A model generated the notes under the pieces. It was not told the DNA's origin, searched no databases, and saw only the letters and a program-made list of their open reading frames with translations. Below, in pieces: positions 1-8,642 of a DNA stretch of 51,579 nt; position 1 is the stretch's first letter; every line of letters starts with the position of its first letter. Origin of the DNA: an uncultured Hyphomonadaceae bacterium (GTDB lineage: Bacteria; Pseudomonadota; Alphaproteobacteria; Caulobacterales; Hyphomonadaceae); contig CALLCD010000186.1 in assembly GCA_938049795.1 (NCBI GenBank), positions 1-51,579 on the forward strand, written 5' to 3'. The position numbers were made by a program, and so were the translations under genes.

Positions 1-22
1 TTTTTCGAGAGGATTTGAGACC

Positions 23-700
23 ATGGCCGATATTCTGATGCCCAAAGCCACCGCTGTCTGGCTGATTGACAACACCACGCTGACCTTTGACCAGATCGCC
101 GACTTTTGCGGCCTCCACCATCTCGAAGTCAAAGGCATTGCCGATGGCGATGTCGCCGAAAACATGCGCGGTGTGGACCCAATCGCCGGCGGCGAGCTGA
201 GCCGCGAGGAGATCAAACAGGGCGAAGCTGACAGCGATTACCGGATGAAAGTCGCCCCCTCCAAAATTGCCCACATCCCGCAGCCAAAGCGCAAAGGCGC
301 CCGCTACACCCCCGTCGCACGCCGCGCCGATAAGCCCGACGCGATTGCATGGTTCATCCGCAACCACCCCGAAGTGACCGATGCCCAGATCGGCAAACTG
401 ATCGGCACGACCAAATCCACCATCACCAATGTCCGCGACCGCAGCCATTGGAACGCGCAGAACATCAAGCCGGTTGATCCGGTCACCCTCGGCCTGTGCA
501 CGCAAATCGAGCTCGACGCAATTATTGCCAGATCGGCCGACAAACGCCGCAAAATCGAAGCCGAACGCGCCGAAAACGAAGAAGGTCCTGGTATCACCCC
601 CGCCGAAGATGCCGCCCCCTTCGCAAGCGAAGCCGCACAGGACGCAGACGAAGCAGCCCCAAATCTCTCTGCGGACGATATTTTCAAGAACTTTTCATAG
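23..700 (+). CDS. trcR: DUF1013 (TrcR-type) cell-cycle transcription regulator
   Basis: A 225-residue protein of the DUF1013 family, nearly confined to Alphaproteobacteria. The Caulobacter member, TrcR, is reported to travel with RNA polymerase and influence cell-cycle promoters. Two helix-turn-helix-like stretches are visible: residues about 18-45 (around FDQIADFCGL) and about 115-140 (around DAQIGKLIGTTKSTITNVR), the second followed by the family-typical SHWNAQNIKP. The last 50 residues are acidic, alanine-rich and probably disordered. The ATG follows a GAGAGGA Shine-Dalgarno at about 7-13. It is a single gene, followed by a hairpin and then an unrelated transporter. The family call is firm; the function is taken from the Caulobacter homologue. 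Confidence 0.9.
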   Translation: MADILMPKATAVWLIDNTTLTFDQIADFCGLHHLEVKGIADGDVAENMRGVDPIAGGELSREEIKQGEADSDYRMKVAPSKIAHIPQPKRKGARYTPVARRADKPDAIAWFIRNHPEVTDAQIGKLIGTTKSTITNVRDRSHWNAQNIKPVDPVTLGLCTQIELDAIIARSADKRRKIEAERAENEEGPGITPAEDAAPFASEAAQDADEAAPNLSADDIFKNFS

Positions 701-724
701 TCTTTTCAGGCACACATGACACCG

Positions 725-751
725 GCCCTTCACTTCTCAGGTGAAGGGCTT
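725..751 (+). terminator. Hairpin after the DUF1013 gene, weak terminator
   Basis: A perfect 9-bp stem (725-733 with 741-749) around a 7-base loop lies 25 bases past the stop codon. Only two T follow, so it is a weak intrinsic terminator or an mRNA-end-stabilising hairpin. Confidence 0.5.
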
Positions 752-807
752 AAAGTCGCGCCAAAAGACATCACAAACAAGTGACATAACAAAATAGGCT
801 GGGAAGC

Positions 808-2280
808 ATGGAAGCGTTTTACGGATTTATCGACAATCTAAGTGGATTTATATGGGGCGGCAGTTGGGGAGACACTCAAGTTTTACCGTTTGCCCCGCTG
901 GCGATTTTTCTTCTCGGATCCGGGCTATATTTCATGATACGGCTCGGGTTCCGCCCTCTGCGGCGCTTTATCCCGGCTTTGCGCGAGGTCTGGGCAGGCC
1001 GTAAGGGGGATGGTGATCCGAACACGATCACCGCTTGGCAGGCCCTCTCGACCGCCCTGTCTGGCCAAGTTGGAACGGGTAATCTCGCCGGTGTTGCCAC
1101 GGCAATCACGCTCGGCGGACCGGGCGCAATTTTCTGGATGTGGCTCACAGCCCTGTTCGGCATGGCGCTCGCCTTTGCCGAAAGCTCGCTGGCGATCAAA
1201 TTCCGCGAAAAAGACGTCAATGGCCGGATCAATGGCGGCCCTATGTACTATATCAAAAACGCGTTGGGGCCAAAATGGACCTGGCTCGCCGTGTTTTTCT
1301 GCATCGGCACCCTGTTCTCGGCCACAGCAACCGGCGGCATGGTTCAAGCCAATTCGATCACACAAACCATTGTCCGCAGTGGCGCAGACCTCGGTGTCGG
1401 CATCCCGACCTGGAGTGTTGGCCTTATCCTCGCCATCCTCACTTTTGCGGTCATCATTGGCGGCATTAAGTCTATCGGCAATGTGGCGGGCAAAGTGGTG
1501 CCGTTCATGGCGCTATTCTATGTGCTCGCAGCCGCAACCGTTCTGGTCATCAATGCTGCAGAAATCCCGGGCGCTCTGGCGCTCATCGTGAAGTCTGCCT
1601 TTGGTCTCGAGCAAGCGGCAGGCGGATTGGCGGGCTATGGCATGGCCGCCGCAGTCCGCGCAGGTGTGGCGCGTGGCTTGTTCTCGAACGAAGCCGGGCA
1701 AGGCTCCGCACCGATTGCTCACGCGGCCGCACAAACAAAAAACCCGGTCAAACAGGGCGAGATTGCAATGATCGGTGTGTTTATCGACACGCTTGTCATC
1801 TGCACAATGACCGCTCTGGTTATTCTCACCACAACGGGAAGCTGGATTGCCGCAGACGGCTCAACAACCGAATATATCTGGCTGGCCGCTGATCTGGAAG
1901 CGTCCGCGATTACCAATGCCGCTTATGAAACGGCGATTAAGGGCGGCGGCTGGATCGTCACGATTTGCCTGACACTGTTTGCGTTCACGACCATTATTGG
2001 CTGGTCCTACTATGCCGAACAGGCGATGACCTATCTGATCGGTGAATGGGCGACCAAACCGTTCCGCTATGTCTGGGTTGTTGTGATCTTCTTCGGCGCT
2101 CTGGCCCAAGTCGAGTTCGTCTGGAAGTTCGGCGATCTCGCCAATGCGTCCATGGCCTTCCCGAACCTGATTGCGATCCTTGCCCTGTCCGGTGTGGTCA
2201 TGGCAATGCACAAAAAGAATGGCGATCCCGATACCGAGGACGGCGATTCAGTCATGCTCAAGGGTGAAGGGGTCGAATAG
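808..2280 (+). CDS. AGCS-family sodium:alanine/glycine symporter
   Basis: A 490-residue inner-membrane protein of the alanine or glycine:cation symporter family, which imports small neutral amino acids with sodium. The family signature GQVGTGNLAGVATAI lies at residues 86-100 and is followed by INGGPMYYI, another conserved stretch; RGLFSNEAGQGSAPIAHAAA in the middle is also diagnostic. About ten to eleven hydrophobic helices cover the chain, and length is normal for the family. The ATG is preceded by GGGAA. The gene stands alone, convergent with the dehydrogenase downstream and separated from it by a strong bidirectional hairpin. Which amino acid it carries cannot be told from sequence. Confidence 0.95.
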   Translation: MEAFYGFIDNLSGFIWGGSWGDTQVLPFAPLAIFLLGSGLYFMIRLGFRPLRRFIPALREVWAGRKGDGDPNTITAWQALSTALSGQVGTGNLAGVATAITLGGPGAIFWMWLTALFGMALAFAESSLAIKFREKDVNGRINGGPMYYIKNALGPKWTWLAVFFCIGTLFSATATGGMVQANSITQTIVRSGADLGVGIPTWSVGLILAILTFAVIIGGIKSIGNVAGKVVPFMALFYVLAAATVLVINAAEIPGALALIVKSAFGLEQAAGGLAGYGMAAAVRAGVARGLFSNEAGQGSAPIAHAAAQTKNPVKQGEIAMIGVFIDTLVICTMTALVILTTTGSWIAADGSTTEYIWLAADLEASAITNAAYETAIKGGGWIVTICLTLFAFTTIIGWSYYAEQAMTYLIGEWATKPFRYVWVVVIFFGALAQVEFVWKFGDLANASMAFPNLIAILALSGVVMAMHKKNGDPDTEDGDSVMLKGEGVE

Positions 2281-2303
2281 GCCCGCGCTGACACAGCTGA
2301 CAA

Positions 2304-2341
2304 ATCAAAAATGGCGGGCTTTCGGGTCCGCCATTTTCGCA
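2304..2341. terminator. Bidirectional intrinsic terminator
   Basis: A 10-bp perfect stem (2308-2317 with 2328-2337) with a 10-base loop lies between the convergent symporter and dehydrogenase genes. The stem ends in four A on the left and four T on the right, so it can terminate transcription from both sides. Confidence 0.75.
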
Positions 2342-2349
2342 TCCATCCG

Positions 2350-3066
2350 TCAGGCGGGCACCTCCTTGCCGGACCAGTCAAAATGCTTGCCGCTGTCGGC
2401 AGGCCCCAGCCCTGACAAAACGCCGAGCAAGGCGCGCGCCGCATCCTCTGGCGAAAACAATTCGCGTCCCCCCCGCCCCGTAAACGGCGCAGATAAATCG
2501 GTCGCCACGGTCCCCGGATGCAAACTGACACACACCGCCCGTTCATTGCGCCGCGCCAGCTCCAGCGCATAGTTCCGCACCAGCATATTCAGCGCAGCCT
2601 TGGACGCGCGATAAGCATGCCACCCCCCCAGATGATTGTCCGAAATCGACCCCACTCTTGCCGACAAAACCGCAAACCGGCTTGCCGTCTTCCGATTCAA
2701 AAGCGGCAACATATGTTTGGCCACCAGCGCCGGACCAAATGTATTGGCCGCAAAAATCCGCTCAAACGCGCCAAGCGACTGGTCACGCCATGATTTCTCC
2801 GGCTGCAACCCGTCCCCGTCCGACAACAGCCCCGTAGCCACAATCACCATATCAAGCGGACCCGCATCCGACAGAGTGCCAGCCATCTCGGCCAGCTTTG
2901 CCTCATCGGTCAGATCCGCCCCAAGCGGAACAAAACGTGGATCAGAGATTGGCTCGGGCGCGGCGCGGGCAATGCCATAGACCGTCTCGACCTCGGCGTC
3001 GGCCAAAAGCGCGTCAATCAGCGCCCCGCCAATTCCGCCCCCTGCGCCAAAGACCGCAACCCGCAT
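2350..3066 (-). CDS. SDR-family NAD(P)-dependent oxidoreductase
   Basis: A 238-residue short-chain dehydrogenase. The start is placed at the methionine of MRVAVFGAGGGIGGALIDA, because this puts the nucleotide-binding glycine motif GAGGGIGG at residues 7-14 as in the family; the reading frame stays open upstream to 3129, but that extension overlaps the preceding gene. The catalytic Tyr-X3-Lys is YRASKAA, and the Ser lies upstream of it in the LSARVGSIS segment. It is last in a minus-strand run of ParA, an unknown protein and this enzyme, with a gap of only 10 bases. The substrate is unknown; CsgA-like SDRs of this size are a possible match. Confidence 0.85.
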   Translation of the reverse strand: MRVAVFGAGGGIGGALIDALLADAEVETVYGIARAAPEPISDPRFVPLGADLTDEAKLAEMAGTLSDAGPLDMVIVATGLLSDGDGLQPEKSWRDQSLGAFERIFAANTFGPALVAKHMLPLLNRKTASRFAVLSARVGSISDNHLGGWHAYRASKAALNMLVRNYALELARRNERAVCVSLHPGTVATDLSAPFTGRGGRELFSPEDAARALLGVLSGLGPADSGKHFDWSGKEVPA

Positions 3067-3076
3067 CGCGCGCGCC

Positions 3077-3436
3077 TTATACGTTGCGCTCGGCAGCTTT
3101 CGCCACCGCGCGGCGATAGGCCATATCAATCAGCTCCGGCGCCTGAAGCCCCTTCATATCCACCGCCGAGGCCAGATTATGCGCCTTGAGCACCGTCTTG
3201 ATGTCCGCCAGCGTCATCGCCGCAAACGCCGCCCGAAACCCCGCCTCGTCCGAGGTGATCGCAAGCTCGCGCGGATTAACGAGTTTGACCGCAAGCGTAC
3301 CTTCAAAGCTCACCTCCGCCCCAATCGCTTTGACCAGACGGACCGCGAGCTCTGGATTGGCTCGCATTTCCAGCCTGAGCTCCTCGAAAAACCTGTCGAG
3401 CTTCGTAAACGCGTCCTGATCGGTCTCGTCTGTCAT
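3077..3436 (-). CDS. Small conserved protein of unknown function
   Basis: A 119-residue soluble protein that I do not recognise. It is charged at the N-terminus (MTDETDQDAFTKLDRFFEEL) and contains helix-forming segments such as FRAAFAAMTLADIKTVLKAH, ending in a basic tail. An AGGA Shine-Dalgarno overlaps the 3' end of the ParA gene, the gap to ParA being 5 bases, so co-translation is likely. Codon use matches its neighbours, which supports a real gene. Sitting directly after an orphan ParA, it could be that ATPase's partner, though this is inference from position only. Confidence 0.7.
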   Translation of the reverse strand: MTDETDQDAFTKLDRFFEELRLEMRANPELAVRLVKAIGAEVSFEGTLAVKLVNPRELAITSDEAGFRAAFAAMTLADIKTVLKAHNLASAVDMKGLQAPELIDMAYRRAVAKAAERNV

Positions 3437-3441
3437 GCGCT

Positions 3442-4365
3442 TTATGTCCTGACCTTGGTAAAGCTCTCATTCCATTTGCGGGCATGGACAAATTTGACAA
3501 ACTCCTCGGCCAGCACCCGCACATCGCCGCGCATCTTGCCATATTTGCCACGGAACGTGTCATAACTGTCCGCCGCCGGCCGATCCATCGCCGTCAACAC
3601 TTGCACCGATTCAGGTATGGTCGGCCCGAACCAGATATCCTTGAGATAAACATTCTGAAGCTCGCTACGGGTCTGGCGGGCATAATTGGTATTTTTAAAA
3701 CGCGTAATCACCGAGAAGCTGCGATTGACAAGATCGGCGCGCACATTCTCACCCACCCACGACATAAACTGCTTAGTCCCCCACGACGACACCGCATCCG
3801 CCAAAGTCGGAATGACAAACACGTCCGCCACCGCCAGCCCCGCCCGCGAGAGCGGCGAGAGATGCGGCGGGCAATCAAGCAGGATCAGATCATAAAGCGG
3901 CAAGAGATCCGAAAACGCATTTTGAAAATGCCGCGCCAGCGCTTCGGACAGTGTCGTCGGCGTGCCCGTGCGCGAATACCATTCCTCCTCCAGCGCCAAC
4001 TCGTCCATGCGCAATTGAGGATGCGCAGGCAGCGCCGAAATCCAGCCAAGCCGTTCGGACTTCATTTCCGCGGCCCGCAATTCCTCAATCGAAACCGCAT
4101 TCGGCATAATGAACGGTCCGGCCATCGCCTTGCGCCCTTCGAGAAACTGGCCAAGCAAGTGATGCGTACCCTTGCCCTGTTCGGACGCGGCATGCACGCC
4201 CTGCTCGGTCAGCAGCATCTGGCTCGAATTGGCCTGCGCATCCAGATCAACCACGAGCACATTCAGCCCGAAATGATAGGCGAGGCTATCAGCCAGCATC
4301 ACAGTTGTTGTCGATTTACCAACCCCGCCTTTGAGATTGGCGATCGCTACGATATTTGCGGACAT
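3442..4365 (-). CDS. Orphan ParA-family ATPase
   Basis: A 307-residue P-loop ATPase of the ParA/MinD group. Starting at MSANIVAIANL places the deviant Walker A KGGVGKST at residues 12-19; starts at 4392 or 4407 in the same frame are possible but would prepend an unusual tail. The Walker A-prime is VLVVDLDAQANSS and the Walker B is YDLILLDCPPHLS. No ParB or parS-like gene is next to it, so it is not the chromosomal partition pair. Orphan ParAs position cargoes such as chemoreceptor clusters, plasmids or secretion machinery. Its first neighbour downstream is an unknown 119-residue protein 5 bases away. The cargo cannot be named. Confidence 0.85.
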   Translation of the reverse strand: MSANIVAIANLKGGVGKSTTTVMLADSLAYHFGLNVLVVDLDAQANSSQMLLTEQGVHAASEQGKGTHHLLGQFLEGRKAMAGPFIMPNAVSIEELRAAEMKSERLGWISALPAHPQLRMDELALEEEWYSRTGTPTTLSEALARHFQNAFSDLLPLYDLILLDCPPHLSPLSRAGLAVADVFVIPTLADAVSSWGTKQFMSWVGENVRADLVNRSFSVITRFKNTNYARQTRSELQNVYLKDIWFGPTIPESVQVLTAMDRPAADSYDTFRGKYGKMRGDVRVLAEEFVKFVHARKWNESFTKVRT

Positions 4366-4504
4366 TATCAGGCGGTTCCCATCCGTATTCATTCCCCGCG
4401 CCGCCATATGCGAGCAGATGCTTGGCTGGGATTAATACTACATGGCAGACAAAATGCACCCCTGTATTTTCAATACGATTACAGCCGAAACGGAGCCAGC
4501 TAGG

Positions 4505-5440
4505 TCAAGCGCTCAAATTGTTTCTCAATTGCTTGCCAAGGCGCGACAGCAAATCATGGATAACTTGGGGCGGGGCCGCAAAACACGCCAGGGCGCTGAG
4601 GACATCCCGGCTGTGATAGGCATTGCGCAGCCGCGCCCATGCCCACTTCTTATGACTGAAAATCGCATGCTCGTGCAAAAATTTGCGGGCCTCGGGGCTG
4701 ATCACCCGCATCGCCAGCAAACGGCGGTCGGCCCGGAGAATCTCGCGCAAGTCTTTGGGGTGATGATGACGACTCAGTGACCCAGGCGTCTCATGTGCGA
4801 TATATCCCAGCGGATCAACCAGTCCAAACCGGCCGCCACGTGCCATAAACCGGCAATAGAGATCATAGTCTTCGCCCAGACGCATGTCTTCATTATAGTA
4901 AAGATCATTCTGTCTGAGGAACTCGACCCGCATCAACGGCTTGATATAGCCCAGTTCACGCCCGAGGCCGGTATTGGTCATAATGTTCTCACGCACGAAC
5001 CGTGCAAGAGAGAGATCCATCATACCGAAATCATCATCAGACCATAACCGGCGACAGTTCGCATCTTCCGCCCAGCTATCAATCCGGATCTGATCATCCG
5101 CAACCGAATCCCAGCCGCGCTCCAGCGCAATCGCAAGCATTTTTTCGAGCCGGTCCGGCTCCATCGCATCATCCGCATCAAGCGGCGTCACCCAGTCCGT
5201 CTTCACGAGCCGAAGCGCAGCATTGCGCGCCGCCGCTGGTCCAGCATTCTTGTCCTGACGAACCAGCACCGCTTTCGGATAATCAGCAATTATATCTCTG
5301 ACGATATCGACCGTTCGATCCGTAGACGCATCATCAACAACAATAATGTCAGGCGCACACGTCTGGTTCATGGCGCTTCGCAGAGCGCGCTCTACAAAAC
5401 CTTCTGCATTGTAGACTGCCATAATCACAGAAATTGTCAT
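4505..5440 (-). CDS. Family 2 glycosyltransferase (ExoO-like)
   Basis: A 311-residue GT-A-fold glycosyltransferase, cytoplasmic, expected to add one sugar to the lipid-linked repeat unit. The N-terminus MTISVIMAVYNAEGFVERAL is the standard GT2 start, followed by IVVDDASTDRT and the metal-binding LDADDAMEP near residues 87-95. The LGEDYDLYCRF region matches the EDYDL acceptor/base motif. It resembles the ExoO group and shares GLGYLKPLFR-like and EDxxL segments with the enzyme at 21478, suggesting a paralogous pair. It is divergent from the next glycosyltransferase and marks the left edge of the exopolysaccharide locus. Confidence 0.88.
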   Translation of the reverse strand: MTISVIMAVYNAEGFVERALRSAMNQTCAPDIIVVDDASTDRTVDIVRDIIADYPKAVLVRQDKNAGPAAARNAALRLVKTDWVTPLDADDAMEPDRLEKMLAIALERGWDSVADDQIRIDSWAEDANCRRLWSDDDFGMMDLSLARFVRENIMTNTGLGRELGYIKPLMRVEFLRQNDLYYNEDMRLGEDYDLYCRFMARGGRFGLVDPLGYIAHETPGSLSRHHHPKDLREILRADRRLLAMRVISPEARKFLHEHAIFSHKKWAWARLRNAYHSRDVLSALACFAAPPQVIHDLLSRLGKQLRNNLSA

Positions 5441-5786
5441 CGTTCGCCTATCAAACTATACTCTACCAAACCTCAATGGCTACTTTGCCAAATTATCCTC
5501 TCACTCATCACCGCATGTGCCATAACAGTAATGATGGCAATTGGGCCCTTCTGAACATGCCATTCATATGCCAGTCGCTTGAACTTGGAGAAGGGTTCAT
5601 TTATTTCTTGTCTCAATCTGTAGTATTGGCAACAATTATCTCTCTCCAAGAGAGTAAAATCTCGAAAAACGGAACAACTTCGTTCAAGGCACGAGTTTTG
5701 CTAGACCCGTTTTTGCAAATTTGCAGCGAAACCACCGAACGCAAGGTCCGCCACGCGAGCCCGGAACGCACAGCGAGGAACCGCAA
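5441..5786. other. Divergent intergenic region at left edge of the EPS locus
   Basis: These 346 bases separate two divergently transcribed glycosyltransferase genes and so must hold promoters for both. The stretch 5441-5700 is clearly richer in A and T than the flanking genes. An open frame covers most of it (5434-5790, plus strand), but its amino-acid composition and lack of a Shine-Dalgarno make it an unlikely gene. I cannot assign firm -35/-10 boxes. Confidence 0.5.
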
Positions 5787-6950
5787 GTGAACGCTCTTGA
5801 GCCCGCCAATCGCCCGTCCACGATGTCAGTATCCGTCATCATACCAACTTTCAACCGCGCCGACCTCCTGCGCGAAACCATCGAAGCCGTGCTCGCCCAG
5901 ACCCGCAAGCCCGACGAAATTCTCATCATCAATGATGGCTCCGAAGACCACACAACCGACATCGCCGCAGCCTTCGGCGACCAAGTCTCCCTCATCTCCA
6001 AACCCAATTCAGGCAAAGCCGACAGCCTGAACCAAGCCATCGCCGCAAGCACGGGCAGCCACATCTGGATTGTCGATGATGACGATCTTCCCCGCGCCGA
6101 AGCCCTTGCAATCTTAACCAAGCTTTTAGCCGCCAATACGGGCGCGCAGATCGCCTATGGCCGCCACATCCGCTTTTCCCAAGACACTCCCGGCGGCGAG
6201 AAAACCTATCAGGAAACCGGCTACTGGGACACCCGCGGACCGGAGCATTTCCTGATCGCCACGCTCGAGGACTTCTTCGTCCACCAGCCCGCCATGCTCG
6301 TCGCCCGCACCCTGTACGACCAAGCCGGCCCGTTCAACACCGCGATGATCGCCTCCGAAGACTATGACATGCTCGTCCGGCTCGCCCTGCACGGCGAGGC
6401 GGCGGCCACCGATCAGATCATTTTCGAACAGCGCGTCCATGCCGGTGTGCGCGGCCAGAAAGGTCATCAATTTGCAGCCAAAGACCGCAATGCCAAATGG
6501 ATAGATTACGACCAGAAAATCTTTGAGGCCGTCCATGCCAACCTGCCGCTCGACGCTTACCTGCCCAAACACCATGCCGACCCGCAAAGCACCCCATCAA
6601 GGCGTCAGGCCCTGATCCAGCGTGCCAGCATCATGGCCCGCAAAAAACTCTGGCCGCTCGCCTTTGCCGATCTCAACACCATCAGCGCCGCCCCCATCCA
6701 AACCCCGCTCACAGACACCGAACGCACGATTTTGCGCCGTGCCCTCCTATCCAAATATGGCTGTGACGAACTGTTTGACGCGCCAGACATCCGCACCGAA
6801 CTCCAAAATCTCGCCGCCGCCTCCCCACTCGGACGCGCCCTCGTCCGGGGCATAGGCCGGAGCCTCTTATGGCATTTCAAGACGGACCTCACCGGCGGAC
6901 ATATCCGCCGCGCCACCCGCGCCATAATGACCTATCTGGCGCTGCGCTAA
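5787..6950 (+). CDS. Family 2 glycosyltransferase
   Basis: A 387-residue glycosyltransferase. I choose the GTG at 5787 because a GAGGAA Shine-Dalgarno ends 6 bases before it; the ATG at 5823 (MSVSVIIPTFNRADLLRE) is the alternative, and the longer ATG frame from 5721 has no such site. The GT2 core is clear: VSVIIPTFNRADLL, EILIINDGSEDHT and the metal-binding IVDDDDLPRAEAL. A second block, ASEDYDMLVRLAL, holds the ED motif. The C-terminal 130 residues form a helical extension rich in Ala and Leu that is not part of the catalytic fold. It is the first plus-strand gene of the exopolysaccharide locus. Confidence 0.88.
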   Translation: MNALEPANRPSTMSVSVIIPTFNRADLLRETIEAVLAQTRKPDEILIINDGSEDHTTDIAAAFGDQVSLISKPNSGKADSLNQAIAASTGSHIWIVDDDDLPRAEALAILTKLLAANTGAQIAYGRHIRFSQDTPGGEKTYQETGYWDTRGPEHFLIATLEDFFVHQPAMLVARTLYDQAGPFNTAMIASEDYDMLVRLALHGEAAATDQIIFEQRVHAGVRGQKGHQFAAKDRNAKWIDYDQKIFEAVHANLPLDAYLPKHHADPQSTPSRRQALIQRASIMARKKLWPLAFADLNTISAAPIQTPLTDTERTILRRALLSKYGCDELFDAPDIRTELQNLAAASPLGRALVRGIGRSLLWHFKTDLTGGHIRRATRAIMTYLALR

Positions 6951-7105
6951 CCCGTTTTCAGGACAAACAAAACCAATTCAACCCCTTGTGATCGCCATAT
7001 TCTACGGGCTAAAACATGGTTAACACCGAACTTAAGGCTTGATTACGCCCGCTTGGCATGATCCACGCATAATCCTTCCCAAGCTGGCAAGACGAGTCCC
7101 CCCTC

Positions 7106-8554
7106 ATGAGCGACCTGACACAAACCGCCACAAAGGGCACCGCCTGGAATACGGTCGCAAGCCTTGCGCGAATTGCGTCCGCTCTGCTCATTCTGCCGAT
7201 CCTGACCCGCCTACTCGATCCGGCCGATTTCGGCATCCTCGCCGTCGGCATGCCGGTCATCCTGTTCATGATGCTGTTTAATGATATGGGCATCGGCCCG
7301 GCGCTGGTCCGCGCGGACAATCCGTCCAAATCCTTCTGGTCCACGGCCTTTTTCACCAATCTGGTCATGGGCACGCTGTTAACAATCATTGTTTACGCGA
7401 CCGCAGGGCTGGCCGCCGACGCCTTCAAAACACCGCGCGCCGAGCCAATCCTGCAAGCCCTCGCCTTTGCCCTAATCCTGAACTGTTTCAGCGTCGTCCC
7501 AGGCGCATGGTTAATGCGCCAATTCAACTTCCGCGCGCTCGCCATCATCGAAATCGTCTCAAGCTTTACCGGCATCGCCGTGGCGATCTACACCGCACAA
7601 CAGGGCGCGGGGGCATGGGCGCTCGTCTGGCAGCAATTAACCATGTTTGCCTTCAAATCAACGCTGCTGTGGGCATGCGCGCGGGTGCCATTGGCATTAA
7701 CCTTCGATTGGCGCGAGATCAAAGCCATTTTGCCCTTCATTTCGAACCTTTTGGGCTCACAGATCATCAACTTTTTCGCCCGCAACAGCGACAATTTCAT
7801 CATAGCCCGGGTCTTGGGCGAGGCGGCACTTGGCTTCTACTCGATTGCCTACCGGATCATGCTCCTGCCGATCCAGTTCTTCGCCTGGGGCATCGCCAGC
7901 GTCCTGTTGCCAACGCTTTCAACCTTCAAAACGGATCTTCCACGGGTTAAACAGGCCTGTTTGCGCGTGTTCCGGATCATCGCCCTGATTACATTTCCCG
8001 CTATGGCCGGCATCGCCGCGCTATCGGAACCGATTATCGGGGTTATCTTGGGCCCAAAAATGCTCCCCGCCGCCCCAATATTAGCTATTTTGGCGCCAAT
8101 CGGCGCATTTCAGAGCCTTTCAAGTTCCCAAGGCGCCATGTTCATGACCCTTGGACGCACCGATATTCTGCTCCGCTATACCTTATTGACCACAATCATT
8201 GTGGTGATTGCCTTCGTAATCGGCACCAGATTTGGGCTCGTCGGCACCGCCATCGCGTATCTGATCGGCAATATGATCCTTGTCGTCCCGATTTTCCGGT
8301 CTCTGCTCGGCCTGATGGATGGGACTCTGCGCGATATGTGGGGCGCGGTCGGCATAACCGCAATCAATGCCCTGCTGATGGGCGCAATCATCTATTTATT
8401 GGCTGAATACCTTCGGTTTTCGGGCGCGACTGATCTCGAAACCCTGCTCATCTGCATTCCCGCCGGCGGCGCCCTCTATGGCGCATTACTTCTACTGACC
8501 GATCGGAAGGCCATTCCGGAACTCTTCGATCTCGGCCGAAAAGTGATCGCATAG
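7106..8554 (+). CDS. Wzx-type polysaccharide flippase (first copy)
   Basis: A 482-residue integral membrane protein of the MOP/polysaccharide-transport superfamily, predicted to flip the undecaprenyl-diphosphate-linked repeat unit to the periplasm. About twelve to fourteen hydrophobic helices are visible. The N-terminal TKGTAWNTVASLARIASALL and the following LPILTRLLDPADFGILAVGM are typical of the WzxC/Polysacc_synt_3 branch, as is the FFARNSDNFIIARVLGEAAL segment in the middle. It lies between glycosyltransferase genes on the same strand. A second flippase (16604) is present in the same locus, so substrate division or redundancy is open. Confidence 0.9.
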   Translation: MSDLTQTATKGTAWNTVASLARIASALLILPILTRLLDPADFGILAVGMPVILFMMLFNDMGIGPALVRADNPSKSFWSTAFFTNLVMGTLLTIIVYATAGLAADAFKTPRAEPILQALAFALILNCFSVVPGAWLMRQFNFRALAIIEIVSSFTGIAVAIYTAQQGAGAWALVWQQLTMFAFKSTLLWACARVPLALTFDWREIKAILPFISNLLGSQIINFFARNSDNFIIARVLGEAALGFYSIAYRIMLLPIQFFAWGIASVLLPTLSTFKTDLPRVKQACLRVFRIIALITFPAMAGIAALSEPIIGVILGPKMLPAAPILAILAPIGAFQSLSSSQGAMFMTLGRTDILLRYTLLTTIIVVIAFVIGTRFGLVGTAIAYLIGNMILVVPIFRSLLGLMDGTLRDMWGAVGITAINALLMGAIIYLLAEYLRFSGATDLETLLICIPAGGALYGALLLLTDRKAIPELFDLGRKVIA

Positions 8555-8642
8555 GCAATGATATCGCAGGATAATGGTATATGTATTGCACTGAAATCAC
8601 CACAATACACCGCGAAAACGTCGTTTAAGGGCTGCAAAAAGA

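Noticed and set aside
5434..5790. A 118-codon plus-strand frame in the divergent region between glycosyltransferases
   Set aside because: No Shine-Dalgarno, no motif and a composition unlike the neighbours; it runs over the 5' region of the next gene.
7020..7035. TTAA and TTAA spaced by 8 bases, resembling a CtrA site upstream of the first flippase
   Set aside because: CtrA sites need 7 bases between the half-sites, and no other part of the consensus is present.
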